Assembly: GCF_025143365.1 (NCBI RefSeq)
Contig: NZ_JALXPE010000103.1
Location: forward strand, 1 to 6,355
Source of the DNA: Microbacterium sp. p3-SID336
GTDB lineage: Bacteria; Actinomycetota; Actinomycetes; Actinomycetales; Microbacteriaceae
Reading direction: 5' to 3'
Length of the DNA stretch: 6,355 nucleotides
Shown here: in pieces, positions 5,721 through 6,355 of the stretch
How the letters are laid out: every line of letters starts with the position of its first letter
Numbering within the stretch: position 1 is the stretch's first letter
Made by a program: the position numbers and the translations under genes
The notes under the pieces: model-generated
What the model was told of the DNA's origin: nothing
The model's input: the letters and a program-made list of their open reading frames with translations, nothing else
Databases searched by the model: none

Positions 5721-6355
5721 ATGAGCGAGCACGACGCCAACGCACGCTTCCTTCGTGAGTCCATCGTCGAACCGGACCCCATCGCCCGCGCCCGCGCCCA
5801 TGCGGCCGAACTCGGTGCGGCTCCGGTGAGCGCGTCCGTGGGCTCGCAGATCGCGGTGCTGGCAGCGGCGGCCGCCGCCCGCTCCATCGTCGAGATCGGC
5901 ACCGGTGCCGGCGTCTCCGGCCTCTGGCTGCTCCGCGGCGCCCCGCAGGCCGTGCTCACCACGATCGACAACGAGCCCGAGCACCTCGCCGCCGCCCGCC
6001 AGGCGTTCGCCGACTCCCGCGTGCCGTCGACCAGGGCGCGCTTCATCACCGGCCGCGCGAGCGACGTGCTCCCCCGCATGAACGAGTCCTCGTACGACAT
6101 CGTGCTGGTCGACGCCGACCCGGAGAACGTGATCGAGTACGTCGAGCACGGCCTGCGACTCGCGCGCACCGGGGGCATGGTGCTGGTACCGCGGGTGCTC
6201 GCCGGTGGACGCGTCGCCGACCCCGTGCAGCGCGACGACGTCACGTCGGCCTACCGCTCGCTGGTGCAGGAGACGCAGGAATCCTCGGCCGTGCTGGCCA
6301 CCGTCTCCCCCGCGGGCGAGGGCCTGCTGCAGCTCGTGCGGCTCGACGACCGCGA
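5721..6355 (+). CDS. SAM-dependent O-methyltransferase (COMT-like fold), cut by the right edge
   Basis: The gene is open to the end of the window: 211 complete codons are seen. Related proteins are about 215 aa, so only a few residues are probably missing. Motif I, the SAM-binding loop, is VEIGTGAGVSGLWLL (residues 57-71). The acidic end of strand 2 is TIDNEPEHLAAAR (81-93), and the motif IV region is YDIVLVDADPENVIEYVE (125-142). The fold resembles PF01596 methyltransferases (catechol/caffeoyl-CoA type). However, the family's DADK Lys is replaced by Pro134, and the metal-binding DN after motif VI is replaced by PR in VPRVLAGG (156-163). Activity on catechols is therefore doubtful and the substrate unknown. 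The ATG at 5721 has GGGAGAGG 5 nt upstream. It is divergent from tatB, as expected for this actinobacterial neighbourhood. Confidence 0.85.
   Translation, partial: MSEHDANARFLRESIVEPDPIARARAHAAELGAAPVSASVGSQIAVLAAAAAARSIVEIGTGAGVSGLWLLRGAPQAVLTTIDNEPEHLAAARQAFADSRVPSTRARFITGRASDVLPRMNESSYDIVLVDADPENVIEYVEHGLRLARTGGMVLVPRVLAGGRVADPVQRDDVTSAYRSLVQETQESSAVLATVSPAGEGLLQLVRLDDR

Noticed and set aside
5495..6244. Leftward open frames opposite the methyltransferase
   Set aside because: They lack any domain and run through the divergent promoter region and the tatB start; the rightward methyltransferase motifs are unmistakable.
1..6355. Mobile element, CRISPR array, toxin-antitoxin or defence system
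   Set aside because: No transposase, integrase, terminal inverted repeats, spacer arrays or defence domains are visible; every gene fits a conserved chromosomal neighbourhood.

Overview
The window is very GC-rich (roughly 70 % by eye), with strong G/C third-position bias and compact gene packing. It contains actinobacterial gene families: an actinobacterial-style Mrp ATPase without a CxxC, a PRC-barrel/MgtE_N/CBS protein without a membrane domain, a DUF1003 protein, and a TatB. Together these point to a Gram-positive actinobacterium, most probably of the Microbacteriaceae (Microbacterium-like). The genus is inferred from style and gene order, not proven. No mobile element, CRISPR array, tRNA or rRNA is visible. 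This is a conserved chromosomal neighbourhood rather than an accessory island.

Layout. Positions 1-161 are a gene-free left edge with a strong 13-bp hairpin (48-77) and a short, relatively AT-rich patch with small direct repeats. Two genes then run leftward: a YflT-type general stress protein with two membrane helices and a long Pro/Ala/Gly-rich tail (838-1728), and 16 nt later a small KANL3/TEX30-like alpha/beta hydrolase (162-821). An 85-bp divergent spacer separates them from a tight rightward operon: the PRC-barrel/MgtE_N/CBS protein (1814-3082), a DUF1003 membrane protein (3082-3606, 1-nt overlap), the Mrp/ApbC P-loop ATPase (3603-4724, 4-nt overlap) and a two-helix YcxB-like protein (4747-5241). 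This operon converges on leftward tatB (5257-5631) with a 15-nt gap. An 89-bp divergent spacer then leads to a COMT-family-fold methyltransferase (5721 to beyond the right edge).

How the genes may work together. The MgtE-like protein and the DUF1003 protein look like a soluble sensor/regulator and a membrane partner, because the first has the Mg2+-sensing cytosolic modules of MgtE but no channel domain. Mrp is expected to be an Fe-S or metal-cofactor assembly ATPase, yet its only cysteine is in the N-terminal MIP18-like domain. TatB belongs to twin-arginine protein export. The order methyltransferase - tatB - mrp - DUF1003 - MgtE_N resembles, from memory, the sigE region of Mycobacterium tuberculosis (Rv1220c to about Rv1232c), except that sigE-rseA-htrA is absent here between the methyltransferase and tatB.

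Two genes, the MgtE-like gene and tatB, each have a TANNNT hexamer ending 6 nt before the start codon, the pattern of leaderless transcripts in actinobacteria. No entirely new system is evident. The points most worth following are the split MgtE-like/DUF1003 pair, the Mrp without C-terminal cysteines, and a methyltransferase that seems to have lost the metal-binding residues of its family.
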